DNA of 64,000 nucleotides from Methylobacterium sp. WSM2598 (GTDB lineage: Bacteria > Pseudomonadota > Alphaproteobacteria > Rhizobiales > Beijerinckiaceae), in the NCBI RefSeq assembly GCF_000379105.1, contig NZ_KB900609.1, forward strand, positions 4,307,031 to 4,371,030. Direction: 5' to 3'. Positions 51,992 through 62,245 of this stretch are shown here, piece by piece; positions within the stretch are counted from its first letter, which is position 1, and every line of letters starts with the position of its first letter. The notes below the pieces were generated by a model that was not told the DNA's origin, did no database searches, and was given only the letters and a program-made list of their open reading frames with translations. The translations under genes and the position numbers were made by a program.

Positions 51992-52456
51992 ATGCCTGCC
52001 GCCCTGCCCGCCGCGCTTCTCGGCGCGCACGTCCTCCTCGCCGCGGCCGACGGGCCGCCGCGCTTCAACATCGAGGCCACCTGCAAGTCACCGGGACGTG
52101 CCTCCGTCTCGACCGATGCCGGGGCGGATGGCTGCCTGCGCTCGGAGCGCGCCGCGGGGGACGACCTGCGCAAGCGCTGGGGTGATTTCTCGGCCACGGC
52201 GAAGCGCCAGTGCTCGCAGCAATCGCGGGCCGGCGGCTTCCCGAGCTATGTCGAGATGCTGACCTGCCTCGAACTCGCCAGCGGCAACGTGCCGGTGCAC
52301 GGGCCGGAGAACGGCGCCACCGCCGGCCAGGGCGGCGCCGGACCCGCGACCACCGGCAGCACCCGGCGGGGCGAGGAGGGCACGGCGCTCACCACCGCGC
52401 CCTCGCCGCAGCAGCGCACCGATCCCCTCCGGGTGCTGGGCAAGCCGGCGCGCTGA
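51992..52456 (+). CDS. Secreted or periplasmic hypothetical protein
   Basis: A 154-residue protein with an N-terminal signal-like start (MPAALPAALLGAHVLLAAADG). A short mature domain follows, with FNIEATCKSPGRAS, DGCLRSERAAGDDLRKRWGD, QCSQQSRAGGFPSYVEMLTC and CLELASG; the cysteines could pair in the periplasm. The C-terminal 50 residues are a disordered Gly/Ala/Pro/Thr tail. GAGGAG before the ATG gives strong initiation. No family with a known function is recognised; the pattern (CK..GRASV ... CL..E...) recurs in Methylobacterium-type secreted proteins. Confidence 0.68.
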   Translation: MPAALPAALLGAHVLLAAADGPPRFNIEATCKSPGRASVSTDAGADGCLRSERAAGDDLRKRWGDFSATAKRQCSQQSRAGGFPSYVEMLTCLELASGNVPVHGPENGATAGQGGAGPATTGSTRRGEEGTALTTAPSPQQRTDPLRVLGKPAR

Positions 52457-52574
52457 GCCGCGCGACCGATTCGGCGGCGACGATGGTCCGCACGCGACGG
52501 TCACGGCAGGATCGCGCGCGGCGATTCCGCTGAGGAGCCGTCCGGCGCCCGTCCCGGCGGGTCCGCGGGCCGGC

Positions 52575-54449
52575 TCAGCGCGGGGGCGAGGCTGCGGCGT
52601 CGTCCGTGACGGTGGCGAGCCAGACCGGCCCCTCCCCAGCGACGGGCTGGGCGCGCGGGCGCTCCGGCTCCGGCGGCCGGCCGGCCCGGGCCGCCGCGAG
52701 GTCGCGCAGCTCCGGCGCCTGCGCGGTGTCGTCCACGGTCAGGAACAGCCCGCGCCGCCGCGCGCCCTGGCCGAGATCGGCGCGGCTCGTCAGCACACTC
52801 AGGGCGGGGCTGAGCAGGAGGCTGGCGGCGACGGGCCCCATCCAGGCGGCCAGCCACGGATCGCCCGCGACGGCGAGGAGTATGGCCAGGACGCCCCCCG
52901 CGATCAGCGCGTCGGCCTGCAGCCGGGCCGCCTCCGACCAGGGGACCTGCCGGTCGTCGCGCACCTGCGCGTCCCAGCGCACGACCTTGCCGGCCAGGGT
53001 CGAGGCCACCGCCCCGGCGTTGAACAGCATCAGCACCGGCCAGAGCAGCACCCAGACCACCTGTTCGAGGGCGGCGCTGAGGAGGAGCCGGCGGGTTCCG
53101 CCGAAGGCGCTCCGCCGCTCGCGGCTGAGGAGGACGTGGCCGAGGCTGAGCAGCTTGGGCGCCGCCAGGACCGCCAGGGTGAGCGCCGCGAGCGCGCCGG
53201 CCGCCTCCCCCTCGCCGGTGAGCCCGTAGGCGAGCAGGCCGAGATCGCCGCGCAGGACAGCCCGGGCCGTGCCGAGGGCCAGGAAGGCGAGCCAGAGCGG
53301 CGAGGCGAGGTAGGACAGGATCCCGACCAGGAGGTGCCAGCGGCTCCCGGCCGTGAGGCCGGGCGTGCCGACGAGGCCGAGATGCTGCAGGTTTCCCTGG
53401 CACCAGCGGCGCTCGCGCCCGAGGAGGTCGACGAGGTTCGTCGGCATCTCCTCCCAGGTGCCCCCCTCCTCCGGCAGCAGGCGCAATTCCCAGCCGGCGC
53501 GGCGCAGCAGCGCCCCCTCGACGGTGTCGTGGCAGAGGATCTCGCCGCCGAGCGGCGGCCGTCCGGGCAGAACCGGCAGGTCGGCATGCGCCGCGAAGGC
53601 GCGCAGGCGCAGGATGGCGTTGTGGCCCCAGTAGCTGCCGTCCGGGCCCTGCCAGGTGTCGAGGGCGCGGATCGAGAGCGGCGCGTAGAGGCGCACGGCG
53701 AATTGCTGGATGCGGGCGAAGAGCGTGTCGCGCCCGGCCGCGTAGCTCACCGTCTGGATCAGCCCGACGCGCGGATGCGCCTCCATCAGCCGGATCAACC
53801 GGCGGATCGTGGCGCCGCTCATCAGGCTGTCGGCGTCGAGCACGACCATGAACTCGTAGGCGTCGCCGTGGCGGCGGCAGAACTCCGCGATGTTGCCGGC
53901 CTTGCGGCCCGTATTCTCGGCCCGGCGGCGATAGCGCAGGCGCGGCAGCCCGGGACCGGCGGCCTCGCACCACGCCCGGGCGCGGGCGAGTTCGCGCTCC
54001 TCGGCGGCGGCGATGGCGGCGTCCCGCGTGTCGCTGAGGACGAAGATGTCGATGTCGCCGCCGCCGCCCGCCCGGGCGATGGAGCGGGCCATCACCCGGA
54101 TCGCCGCGAAGACCGCGACGGGGTCCTCGGCGTGGATCGCCACCGCCAGCACCGTGCGGCTCCGCCCGGACGGCGCCAGCGGCACCGTCGGGGCCGCCGC
54201 CTCGACGGCGGAGACGACGCGCCGCCTGAGCCAGGCGGCGGCGGCGCCGTAGACGTATTGCCACGCCACGTAGGCCTGCCACGTCATCACGAGGCAGAAC
54301 AGCACCAGGACGGCGCCGTCGAGGAGACCGTCGGCCGGGCTCGCCGCGGCCGCGAGCCCGGCCAGCGCGGCGGCCGTCGCGAGCGTCGGGAGCGCGAGGG
54401 CGAGGCGGCGCACGATCAGCGCCGCATCGGGCGGGGAGGCAGGCGGCAT
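52575..54449 (-). CDS. opgH: Glucans biosynthesis glucosyltransferase H
   Basis: OpgH/MdoH makes the linear backbone of osmoregulated periplasmic glucans from UDP-glucose at the inner membrane. The 624-residue protein starts with two TM helices, then the GT2 domain with HAEDPVAVFAAIRVM, FVLSDTRD, the aspartate pair in EFMVVLDADSLMSG, the acceptor/catalytic region ILCHDTVEGALLRRAGW and RRWCQGNLQHLGL (QxxRW-type). About six helices then make the channel. It is shorter than the gammaproteobacterial protein because the N-terminal extension is missing. No opgG partner is in the window. The C-terminus has an extra cytoplasmic, Pro/Arg-rich tail. Confidence 0.92.
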   Translation of the reverse strand: MPPASPPDAALIVRRLALALPTLATAAALAGLAAAASPADGLLDGAVLVLFCLVMTWQAYVAWQYVYGAAAAWLRRRVVSAVEAAAPTVPLAPSGRSRTVLAVAIHAEDPVAVFAAIRVMARSIARAGGGGDIDIFVLSDTRDAAIAAAEERELARARAWCEAAGPGLPRLRYRRRAENTGRKAGNIAEFCRRHGDAYEFMVVLDADSLMSGATIRRLIRLMEAHPRVGLIQTVSYAAGRDTLFARIQQFAVRLYAPLSIRALDTWQGPDGSYWGHNAILRLRAFAAHADLPVLPGRPPLGGEILCHDTVEGALLRRAGWELRLLPEEGGTWEEMPTNLVDLLGRERRWCQGNLQHLGLVGTPGLTAGSRWHLLVGILSYLASPLWLAFLALGTARAVLRGDLGLLAYGLTGEGEAAGALAALTLAVLAAPKLLSLGHVLLSRERRSAFGGTRRLLLSAALEQVVWVLLWPVLMLFNAGAVASTLAGKVVRWDAQVRDDRQVPWSEAARLQADALIAGGVLAILLAVAGDPWLAAWMGPVAASLLLSPALSVLTSRADLGQGARRRGLFLTVDDTAQAPELRDLAAARAGRPPEPERPRAQPVAGEGPVWLATVTDDAAASPPR

Positions 54450-54649
54450 GGAGGACTCGACGGAGACGGGAGGATGGCCAGCCCTAGGGGGATTGGCCTG
54501 AATGGTGCCGGAACGATGACGCTGCGGCGCCGCGATGCTCGACAGGACGGACCGGCGCTGTCAATCCCGGGCTCCGGGGGCGAGTTCCCGGCGGGGCGCG
54601 GGCGGCGCCCGCGCGGGGTGCGGGGCGGAGCCCCCGGAGGAGCGACGTC
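54450..54649. other. Divergent promoter region opgH / mnmE
   Basis: 200 bp between divergent genes must carry two promoters. It is very GC-rich; I cannot identify boxes. GGAGGAGCG (about 54636-54644) is the ribosome binding site for mnmE. Confidence 0.4.
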
Positions 54650-55960
54650 TTGACCGACACGATCTTCGCGCCGGCCTCGGGATTCGGGCGGGCCGCGGTG
54701 GCGGTGATCCGGATCAGCGGACCGGGAGCGGCCTCATGCCTCACGGCGCTGACGGGCGGCCCCCCTCCCCTGCCGCGGCGCCTGTCGCTGCGGCAGCTGC
54801 GCGACCCGGGGACGGGCGAGGTGCTCGACCGTGCCCTGGTGGTCTGGCTGCCCGGTCCCGCGACCTTCACGGGCGAGGACAGCGCCGAGTTGCACCTTCA
54901 CGGCGGGGCGGCCGTCCGCGCGGCCGTGCTTCGGGTGCTCGGCCGCCTGCCGGGCCTCGCCCCGGCCGAGCCCGGCGCCTTCACGCGGCGGGCCTTCCTC
55001 AACGGGCGCATGGACCTGACCGCGGTCGAGGGTCTCGCCGACCTGATCGATGCCGAGACGGAAGCGCAGCGCCGGCAGGCGATGCGGCAGCTCGACGGGG
55101 CGCTCGGCCGGCTCGTGGAGGCTTGGCGGGACACCCTGCTCGGCGTGCTCGCCGGGGCCGAGGCCGCGCTCGACTTCTCGGACGAGGGCGACGTGGACGA
55201 ATCGGCCCTGTCGGCGTCGGGTCTCGCCGCGGCCGCGCGGGTGCGGGACGCGATCCTGGCGGCGCTGGCGGAGGGACGGCGGGGCGAGCGGCTGCGGGAG
55301 GGGTTCGTGGTGGTCCTGGCCGGTCCGCCCAATGCCGGCAAATCGACGCTGCTCAACGCCCTCGCCCGGCGGGAGGCGGCGATCGTCTCGCCGATCCCCG
55401 GCACCACGCGGGATGCGATCGAGGTCCGCTGCGACCTCGACGGCCTGCCGGTGCTCCTCGTCGACACGGCCGGGCTGCGGGACGAAGGGGCGGACCCGAT
55501 CGAGGCCGAGGGCATGGCGCGCAGCCGGCGGCGGATCGAGGAGGCGGATCTCGTGCTGTGGCTGGTGCCGCCCGAGGGCGGCGCCGCGGCGCCGACGGGA
55601 GCCCTGGTCGTGCACACCAAGCGGGATCTCGGGCGGGATCTGGGCGGCGCGGACGGGGCGCTCGCGATCTCGGCCCTGACCGGCGAGGGGCTCGCGATGC
55701 TTCTCGACCGCGTCGCGGCCGCGGCGGGGGCCGCGCTCGGCCGTGGCGACGCCGTGGTGACGCGCGAGCGGCAGCGCCGCGCGCTCGAGGAATGCGCGGC
55801 CCATCTCGGGCGGGCGATCGGCGGGGCCGAGACGATGCCGGCGGAACTGGTCGCCGAGGACCTGCGCCTCGCGGTGCGGGCCCTCGGGGCAGTGGCGGGC
55901 CGGGTCGGCGTCGAGGAGATGCTGGACCGGCTGTTTTCCAGCTTCTGCATCGGGAAGTGA
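54650..55960 (+). CDS. mnmE: tRNA modification GTPase
   Basis: MnmE and MnmG together form the 5-carboxymethylaminomethyl group on U34 of several tRNAs. The 436-residue protein begins TDTIFAPASGFGRAAVAVIR, with the N-terminal tetrahydrofolate-binding domain (GPATFTGEDSAELHLHGG). The G domain is inserted in the helical domain: G1 GPPNAGKSTLLNALA, G2 region PGTTRDAIE, G3 VDTAGLRDEG, G4 HTKRD. The catalytic C-terminal cysteine motif ends FCIGK. The start codon is TTG (54650), with GGAGGAG at good distance; TTG starts are rare, and no nearby ATG gives the conserved N-terminus. Length is slightly below E. coli (454) but complete. Confidence 0.95.
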   Translation: MTDTIFAPASGFGRAAVAVIRISGPGAASCLTALTGGPPPLPRRLSLRQLRDPGTGEVLDRALVVWLPGPATFTGEDSAELHLHGGAAVRAAVLRVLGRLPGLAPAEPGAFTRRAFLNGRMDLTAVEGLADLIDAETEAQRRQAMRQLDGALGRLVEAWRDTLLGVLAGAEAALDFSDEGDVDESALSASGLAAAARVRDAILAALAEGRRGERLREGFVVVLAGPPNAGKSTLLNALARREAAIVSPIPGTTRDAIEVRCDLDGLPVLLVDTAGLRDEGADPIEAEGMARSRRRIEEADLVLWLVPPEGGAAAPTGALVVHTKRDLGRDLGGADGALAISALTGEGLAMLLDRVAAAAGAALGRGDAVVTRERQRRALEECAAHLGRAIGGAETMPAELVAEDLRLAVRALGAVAGRVGVEEMLDRLFSSFCIGK

Positions 55961-56011
55961 GGCGGGGCCGCGAGGAGGACCCGCTCGCGCGGGCGCGCCC
56001 GCGCTGCGAGA

Positions 56012-56045
56012 AAGCGTGGCTGTTTCACGTGAAACAGCCACGCTT
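56012..56045. promoter_or_regulatory. parS centromere site 1 within a 34-bp perfect palindrome
   Basis: The ParB binding sequence TGTTTCACGTGAAACA lies at 56021-56036 and matches the universal parS consensus exactly. It is embedded in a longer perfect inverted repeat from 56012 to 56045 that extends nine bases each side (AAGCGTGGC...GCCACGCTT). Located 50 bp after the mnmE stop. Confidence 0.95.
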
Positions 56046-56061
56046 CTCCAACCGCTTTCCC

Positions 56062-56077
56062 CGTTTCACGTGAAACA
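56062..56077. promoter_or_regulatory. parS centromere site 2
   Basis: CGTTTCACGTGAAACA differs from the consensus only at the first base. It is 41 bp downstream of site 1 (centre to centre) and before the mnmG start. Two sites in one intergenic space give a likely ParB loading point. Confidence 0.9.
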
Positions 56078-56134
56078 CGCGCCCTCCCCGACTTCCCGGT
56101 TGACGATCTCGGGCTGCCCGCCCAGAGATCTCGC

Positions 56135-58018
56135 ATGCAGCGAATCGACCGCACCCGCTTCGACGTGATCGTCGTCGGCGGCGGCCATGCCGGCGTGGAA
56201 GCCGCCGCGGCCGCCGCGCGCCTGGGCGCCGCCACGGCGCTCGTCACCCACCGCCGCGCCACGCTCGGCGCCATGTCGTGCAACCCCGCCATCGGCGGCC
56301 TCGGCAAGGGCCACCTCGTGCGCGAGGTCGACGCCCTCGACGGGCTGATGGGCCGCGTCGCCGACCGCGCCGGGATCCAGTTCCGTCTGCTGAACCGCCG
56401 CAAGGGACCGGCGGTGCGCGGGCCCCGCAGCCAGGCCGACCGCAAGCTCTACGCCCGGGCGATGCAGGAGGAGCTGGCAGCCACGCCCAACCTCTCGCTG
56501 ATCGAGGGCGAGGCGCACGACCTGGCCGTGGTGGAGGGGCGCGTCACGGGCATCGTGCTGGCGGACGGGCGCGCCCTCCCCTGCGCGGCCGTGGTGCTGA
56601 CGACCGGGACCTTCCTGCGCGGTCTGATCCATATCGGTGAGCGGACCATGCCGGCCGGACGGGTTGGCGAGGCGCCGGCCCTCGGCCTCGCCGCCACCCT
56701 CGACCGGCACGGCTTCGGGCTCGGCCGGCTCAAGACCGGCACCCCGGCCCGCCTCGACGGACGCACCATCGACTGGGCCGGGATCGAGAAGCAGGCCGCC
56801 GACGACGAGCCGGTGCCCTTCTCCAGCCTGACCGACCGGATCACCACGCCGCAGATCGAGTGCGGCGTCACCCGCACCACGCAGGCGGTGCACGACCTGA
56901 TCCGCGCCAACCTGCACCGCTCGCCGATGTACTCGGGCGGGATCACCAGCCGCGGTCCGCGCTACTGCCCCTCGATCGAGGACAAGGTGGTGCGCTTCGG
57001 GGACCGTGACGGGCACCAGATCTTCCTGGAGCCGGAGGGGCTGGACGATCCCACGATCTACCCGAATGGCATCTCGACCGCCCTGCCCGAGGAGGTCCAG
57101 CGCGCGGTCCTGCGCCTGATCCCGGGCTGCGAGCGGGCCGCGATGCTGCGGCCGGGCTACGCGATCGAGTACGACTACGTCGACCCGCGCGAGCTCGACC
57201 CGACGCTCCAGACCCGCCGGGTCGCCGGCCTGTTCCTGGCCGGCCAGATCAACGGCACCACTGGCTACGAGGAGGCGGCCGGCCAGGGCATCCTGGCGGG
57301 GATCAACGCCGCGCGCCTCGCCGCCGGATCGGCCCTCGCCGTCCTCGACCGAGCCGAGTCCTACATCGGCGTCATGATCGACGACCTCGTCACGCATGGC
57401 GTGAGCGAGCCCTACCGGATGTTCACCTCGCGCTCCGAGTACCGGCTCAGCCTGCGGGTCGACAACGCGGATGAGCGGCTCACCGGGCGGGGCATCGCGC
57501 TCGGCTGCGTCGGGGCCGCGCGGGCCCGCCACTTCGCCGAGAGCCAGCAGGCCCTCGCCGCGGCCCGCGCGCGGCTCGACGCGCTCGCGATCACGCCGAG
57601 CGAGGCGGCCCGGCACGGCCTCGCCCTGAACCGGGACGGGATCCGGCGCAGCGCCTTCCAGCTCCTCTCCTATCCGGAGATCGACTGGCCGCGCCTCGCG
57701 GCGATCTGGCCTGAACTCGCGGCCGTCCCGCCCCGCGTCGCCGAGCGGCTGCGCACCGACGCGGCCTACGCGGTCTATCTCGACCGGCAGCGATCCGACA
57801 TCGCCGCCTTCCGGCGCGACGAGGCGGTGCGACTTCCGGCCTCCCTCGATTACGGGCGCATCGCCGGCCTGTCGAACGAGTTGCGGCTGAAGCTGGATTG
57901 CGTGCGGCCGCACACGCTGGGCCAGGCGGCACGGATCGAGGGTGTGACCCCCGCGGCTCTGACCCTGCTGGCCGCCCATGCTAGGCGGGCCGACGCGGCC
58001 GCTCCGGTGGAGGCGTGA
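56135..58018 (+). CDS. mnmG: tRNA uridine-5-carboxymethylaminomethyl(34) synthesis enzyme (FAD-dependent)
   Basis: MnmG (GidA) is the FAD/NADH-dependent partner of MnmE. The 627-residue protein shows the FAD-binding start FDVIVVGGGHAGVEAAAAAA, CNPAIGGLGKGHLVREVDAL, DRAGIQFRLLNRRKGPAVRG, GTFLRGLIHIGERTMPAGR, CGVTRTTQAVHDLIRANLHR, RPGYAIEYDYVDPREL and GLFLAGQINGTTGYEEAAGQ, and a normal MnmE-interacting C-terminal domain. Length and motifs are fully standard. The ATG is 11 bp after a short leader following the parS sites; the stop overlaps the next start (TGATG). Confidence 0.96.
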   Translation: MQRIDRTRFDVIVVGGGHAGVEAAAAAARLGAATALVTHRRATLGAMSCNPAIGGLGKGHLVREVDALDGLMGRVADRAGIQFRLLNRRKGPAVRGPRSQADRKLYARAMQEELAATPNLSLIEGEAHDLAVVEGRVTGIVLADGRALPCAAVVLTTGTFLRGLIHIGERTMPAGRVGEAPALGLAATLDRHGFGLGRLKTGTPARLDGRTIDWAGIEKQAADDEPVPFSSLTDRITTPQIECGVTRTTQAVHDLIRANLHRSPMYSGGITSRGPRYCPSIEDKVVRFGDRDGHQIFLEPEGLDDPTIYPNGISTALPEEVQRAVLRLIPGCERAAMLRPGYAIEYDYVDPRELDPTLQTRRVAGLFLAGQINGTTGYEEAAGQGILAGINAARLAAGSALAVLDRAESYIGVMIDDLVTHGVSEPYRMFTSRSEYRLSLRVDNADERLTGRGIALGCVGAARARHFAESQQALAAARARLDALAITPSEAARHGLALNRDGIRRSAFQLLSYPEIDWPRLAAIWPELAAVPPRVAERLRTDAAYAVYLDRQRSDIAAFRRDEAVRLPASLDYGRIAGLSNELRLKLDCVRPHTLGQAARIEGVTPAALTLLAAHARRADAAAPVEA

Positions 58019-58652
58019 TGGTGCCCTCCGACCGCGACAGGGTGCTGGCGGAGGCGGGTGTTTCACGTGAAACAGCCGCCGCCCTCGACCTCTACGTCGC
58101 CCAGCTCACGCGCTGGCAGGCGATCAAGAATCTCGTCGGCCCGGCCACCCTGCCGGATGTCTGGACGCGGCACATCGCCGATTCCCTGCAGCTCCTCGAC
58201 GCCGCCCCGCAGGCGCGGACCTGGCTCGACCTCGGCAGCGGCGCCGGCATCCCGGGCCTGATCCTGGCGATCGCCGGGGTGCAGAACCGCCCCGACCTGC
58301 GCGTCGACCTCGTCGAGAGCAATGCCCGCAAGGGCGCCTTCCTGCAGGAAACCACCCGCCTCACCGGCGCCCCGGCCCGGATCCACGTCGCCCGGATCGA
58401 GCGCGTCGTCGCCGACTTCCGCGGCGTCGACGTGGTCTGTGCCCGCGCCCTCGCGCCCCTGCCGCAGCTCATCGCCTGGACGGCCCCGCTGTTGAAAAGC
58501 GGCACCATCGGGCTGTTTCCGAAGGGCCGGGAGGCCCAATCCGAATTGACCGCCGCCCGCGAAAAGTGGACATTCGTGGCGGATGTGATCCCGAGCCGGA
58601 CCGATTCCTCCGCGGGGATCGTCCGCATCTCCAGCTTGAGCGACCCGCTTCC

Positions 58653-58656
<4 letters not shown>
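58018..58656 (+). CDS. rsmG: 16S rRNA (guanine527-N7)-methyltransferase
   Basis: RsmG (GidB) methylates G527 of 16S rRNA with S-adenosylmethionine. The 212-residue Rossmann methyltransferase has WQAIKNLVGPAT, TRHIADSLQLLD, the SAM loop TWLDLGSGAGIPGLILAIA, VDLVESNARKGAFLQETTRL and ARALAPLPQLIAWTAPLL. ATG 58018 overlaps the mnmG stop. A third parS site lies inside codons 14-19 (58059-58074, encoding FHVKQ in another frame and SRET here), so the N-terminal protein sequence is constrained by ParB binding. The gene overlaps the parA start by four bases. Confidence 0.94.
58059..58074. promoter_or_regulatory. parS centromere site 3 inside rsmG
   Basis: The exact 16-bp consensus TGTTTCACGTGAAACA occurs inside the 5' coding part of rsmG, about 590 bp upstream of parA. 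Confidence 0.95.
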
Positions 58657-59498
<842 letters not shown>

Positions 59499-59532
59499 GC
59501 GCCGGGGTCACGAGACACGAGGACACCAGGAT

Positions 59533-60426
<894 letters not shown>

Positions 60427-60460
60427 GCGGCGAGGGGAGGGGGCCCGCATCGCGCTCCAA

Positions 60461-60530
60461 CGACATCCGGTTGATGGCTTCGCCATCTCCGATTTCGGCC
60501 ATGCGGATGTCGGCTTCGCTCAGGCGCGGC
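60461..60530 (-). repeat. Dispersed palindromic element, copy 5 (hairpin B only)
   Basis: In minus orientation, arms CGACATCCG (60461-60469) and CGGATGTCG (60504-60512) with inner ATGGC/GCCAT. Hairpin A is missing. The element's linker TGAGCGAAGCC supplies the stop codon of holA (60520-60522). Confidence 0.82.
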
Positions 60531-61548
60531 GCCCGGCCTCCAGGGCGATCCGGACCAGGACGTCGCTCGCCAGGGCGTGCGCGAATTCCGCCTCGGCGCG
60601 CCGGCAGGCGAGCACGCCCTCCTGCAGGCGGGCGACGGCGCGCCGGAGCGCCTCCGGCGACCAGCGCGCCAGCTGGACCTCGACGATCCTCTGGCGCCGG
60701 AAGTGCAGGCCGCGCCAGCTCGCCACGATCTGGCCCGGCGACTGGCCCTGGCCGTCGAGGCGCGCGGCGAGCAGCGCGAGGGCGTGGCGCAGGGCCGCCC
60801 CCAGCATCACCGAGGCGTCCATGCCCTCGACCCGGAAGCGCCGGTAGCTCCGCTCGGCCTCGCCGGCCTGACCCGCGAAGGCGGCGTCAATCAGGGCGTT
60901 GAGGACGGATCCCGAGACGTCGCTCGCCACCGCCTCCACGTCCTCGAGGCTGATCTCGCGCTGCCCGCGCGCGTAGAGGGCGAGCTTCTCGATCTCGCCG
61001 AGGCTGGCGCGGCGGTCGCCCCCGAGGCTCGCCGCCAGGGTCTCGCGGGCGTCGCGCGCGATGCGCAGGCCCTCGGCCTGGAGCCGCGCGTCGATCAGGT
61101 CGGCGAGGGTCCGCGCGTCATCCGGGTAGCAGGGGAGGGCGAGGGCCCGCGGCGAGCGCTCGCAGAGGACCCGCAGCGGCGCCGACTTGGCGAGGTCGCC
61201 CGCCTCCACCACGACGCGGGCCGCCGGCAGCTCCGCCTTGAGCAGGGCCTCGACGGCCGGCGCGATGGGGCGGCTGCCGGGCCGCACCCAGATCGCCCGC
61301 TGGCCCCCGAACAGCCCGACCGTCCCGGCCTCGTCGAGGAGCCGGCCGGGATCGCCCGCCAGCACGTCCCCGTCGATCTTGACCAGGGCGAAGGGGTCGG
61401 ACGGGTCCGCCACCGCGCCCTCCGCGAGGCTGCGGGCGCGCTCGGCCACCAGCCCCGTGTCGGGGCCGTAGACCAGGATCACGGCGACGCGCGGGTCGGG
61501 CCCGCGGCGCAGCAGGCCCTCGACGTCGCCCGGGCGGATCGCCGTCAC
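60520..61548 (-). CDS. holA: DNA polymerase III delta subunit
   Basis: The 342-residue protein (start GTG 61548, overlapping the lptE stop) has the delta fold. A P-loop-like but degenerate AAA start reads VAVILVYGPDTGLVAERARS, followed by VKIDGDVLAGDPGRLLDEAG, LFGGQRAIWVRPG and LPCYPDDARTLADLIDARLQ. The C-terminal clamp-loader domain reads ISLEDVEAVASDVSGSVLN. It opens the sliding clamp during replication. The last codon (Ala) and the stop lie within or next to a dispersed repeat, so the very C-terminus may be a recent alteration. Confidence 0.88.
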   Translation of the reverse strand: MTAIRPGDVEGLLRRGPDPRVAVILVYGPDTGLVAERARSLAEGAVADPSDPFALVKIDGDVLAGDPGRLLDEAGTVGLFGGQRAIWVRPGSRPIAPAVEALLKAELPAARVVVEAGDLAKSAPLRVLCERSPRALALPCYPDDARTLADLIDARLQAEGLRIARDARETLAASLGGDRRASLGEIEKLALYARGQREISLEDVEAVASDVSGSVLNALIDAAFAGQAGEAERSYRRFRVEGMDASVMLGAALRHALALLAARLDGQGQSPGQIVASWRGLHFRRQRIVEVQLARWSPEALRRAVARLQEGVLACRRAEAEFAHALASDVLVRIALEAGRRA

Positions 61549-62081
61549 GGCTGCGTGGCGAGGATCGCGGCGACGCGCGTCTTGATCTGGTCCGCCAGGA
61601 GCTTGGCGAGGCGGATCTCCGCGTCGCGGGCCGCGCGCAGGCTGGCGAAGCGCTGCACCGAGCGGTCGTAGCTCGCGAGGCCGGTGGCGGTGCCCTCCGT
61701 GAGGGTGCGGCTGCCGTCGAGGCTCACCACCTTGTAGGCGGCGCTGCCGTACAGCGTGGCGGACTCGGCCCGGGCCGTGACCGAGCTCACGATCGGGGTC
61801 TGCACCGTCTCGCTCACCGCGAGCGTGAGCCGATAGCGCTTCTCCGGCGCCTGGCCGGCCCCGTCGAGGTCGAAGACCAGCTCGCTGCGCAGGTAGTGGC
61901 CGAGGCGCTCCTGGCCCTGGGCCGTCGTCGCCGGGTCGACCTGGATCGAGGCCAGCACCGCGCTCAGCGGCGCGCCGGAGGCGGTCGGGCCGTAGAGCGG
62001 CCGGAAACACCCGGACAGGCCGAGCATCACCATCCCGGCGAGTGCGAAGCGTCGCGCCGTGCCTACCGTGCTGCGTGCCAT
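61545..62081 (-). CDS. lptE: LPS-assembly lipoprotein LptE
   Basis: A 178-residue outer-membrane lipoprotein with lipobox LGLSGC (mature N-terminal Cys near residue 25). Downstream it has FRPLYGPTASGAPLSAVLAS, RLGHYLRSELVFDLDGAG, LTLAVSETVQTPIVSSVTAR and QIKTRVAAILATQP, the alphaproteobacterial LptE form. It plugs the LptD barrel during LPS insertion. It lies in the conserved order leuS-lptE-holA, with a GTGA overlap into holA, although in this strand order leuS is upstream by 164 bp. Confidence 0.92.
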   Translation of the reverse strand: MARSTVGTARRFALAGMVMLGLSGCFRPLYGPTASGAPLSAVLASIQVDPATTAQGQERLGHYLRSELVFDLDGAGQAPEKRYRLTLAVSETVQTPIVSSVTARAESATLYGSAAYKVVSLDGSRTLTEGTATGLASYDRSVQRFASLRAARDAEIRLAKLLADQIKTRVAAILATQP

Positions 62082-62245
62082 GCCGGTCCCGTCCTCCGCC
62101 GCGAGCGGATCCTGATTCGGTCGCCGGGTCGGCGCGACACCGACCCGGACCCGCAGGATATAGGAAAGCTCTGCGGCGGGAGCGTGGAGGCGGGGCGCGC
62201 CGTCCCCGCTTTCCTCACGGATCCCCGCCGCGAATCGTCCCCGCC

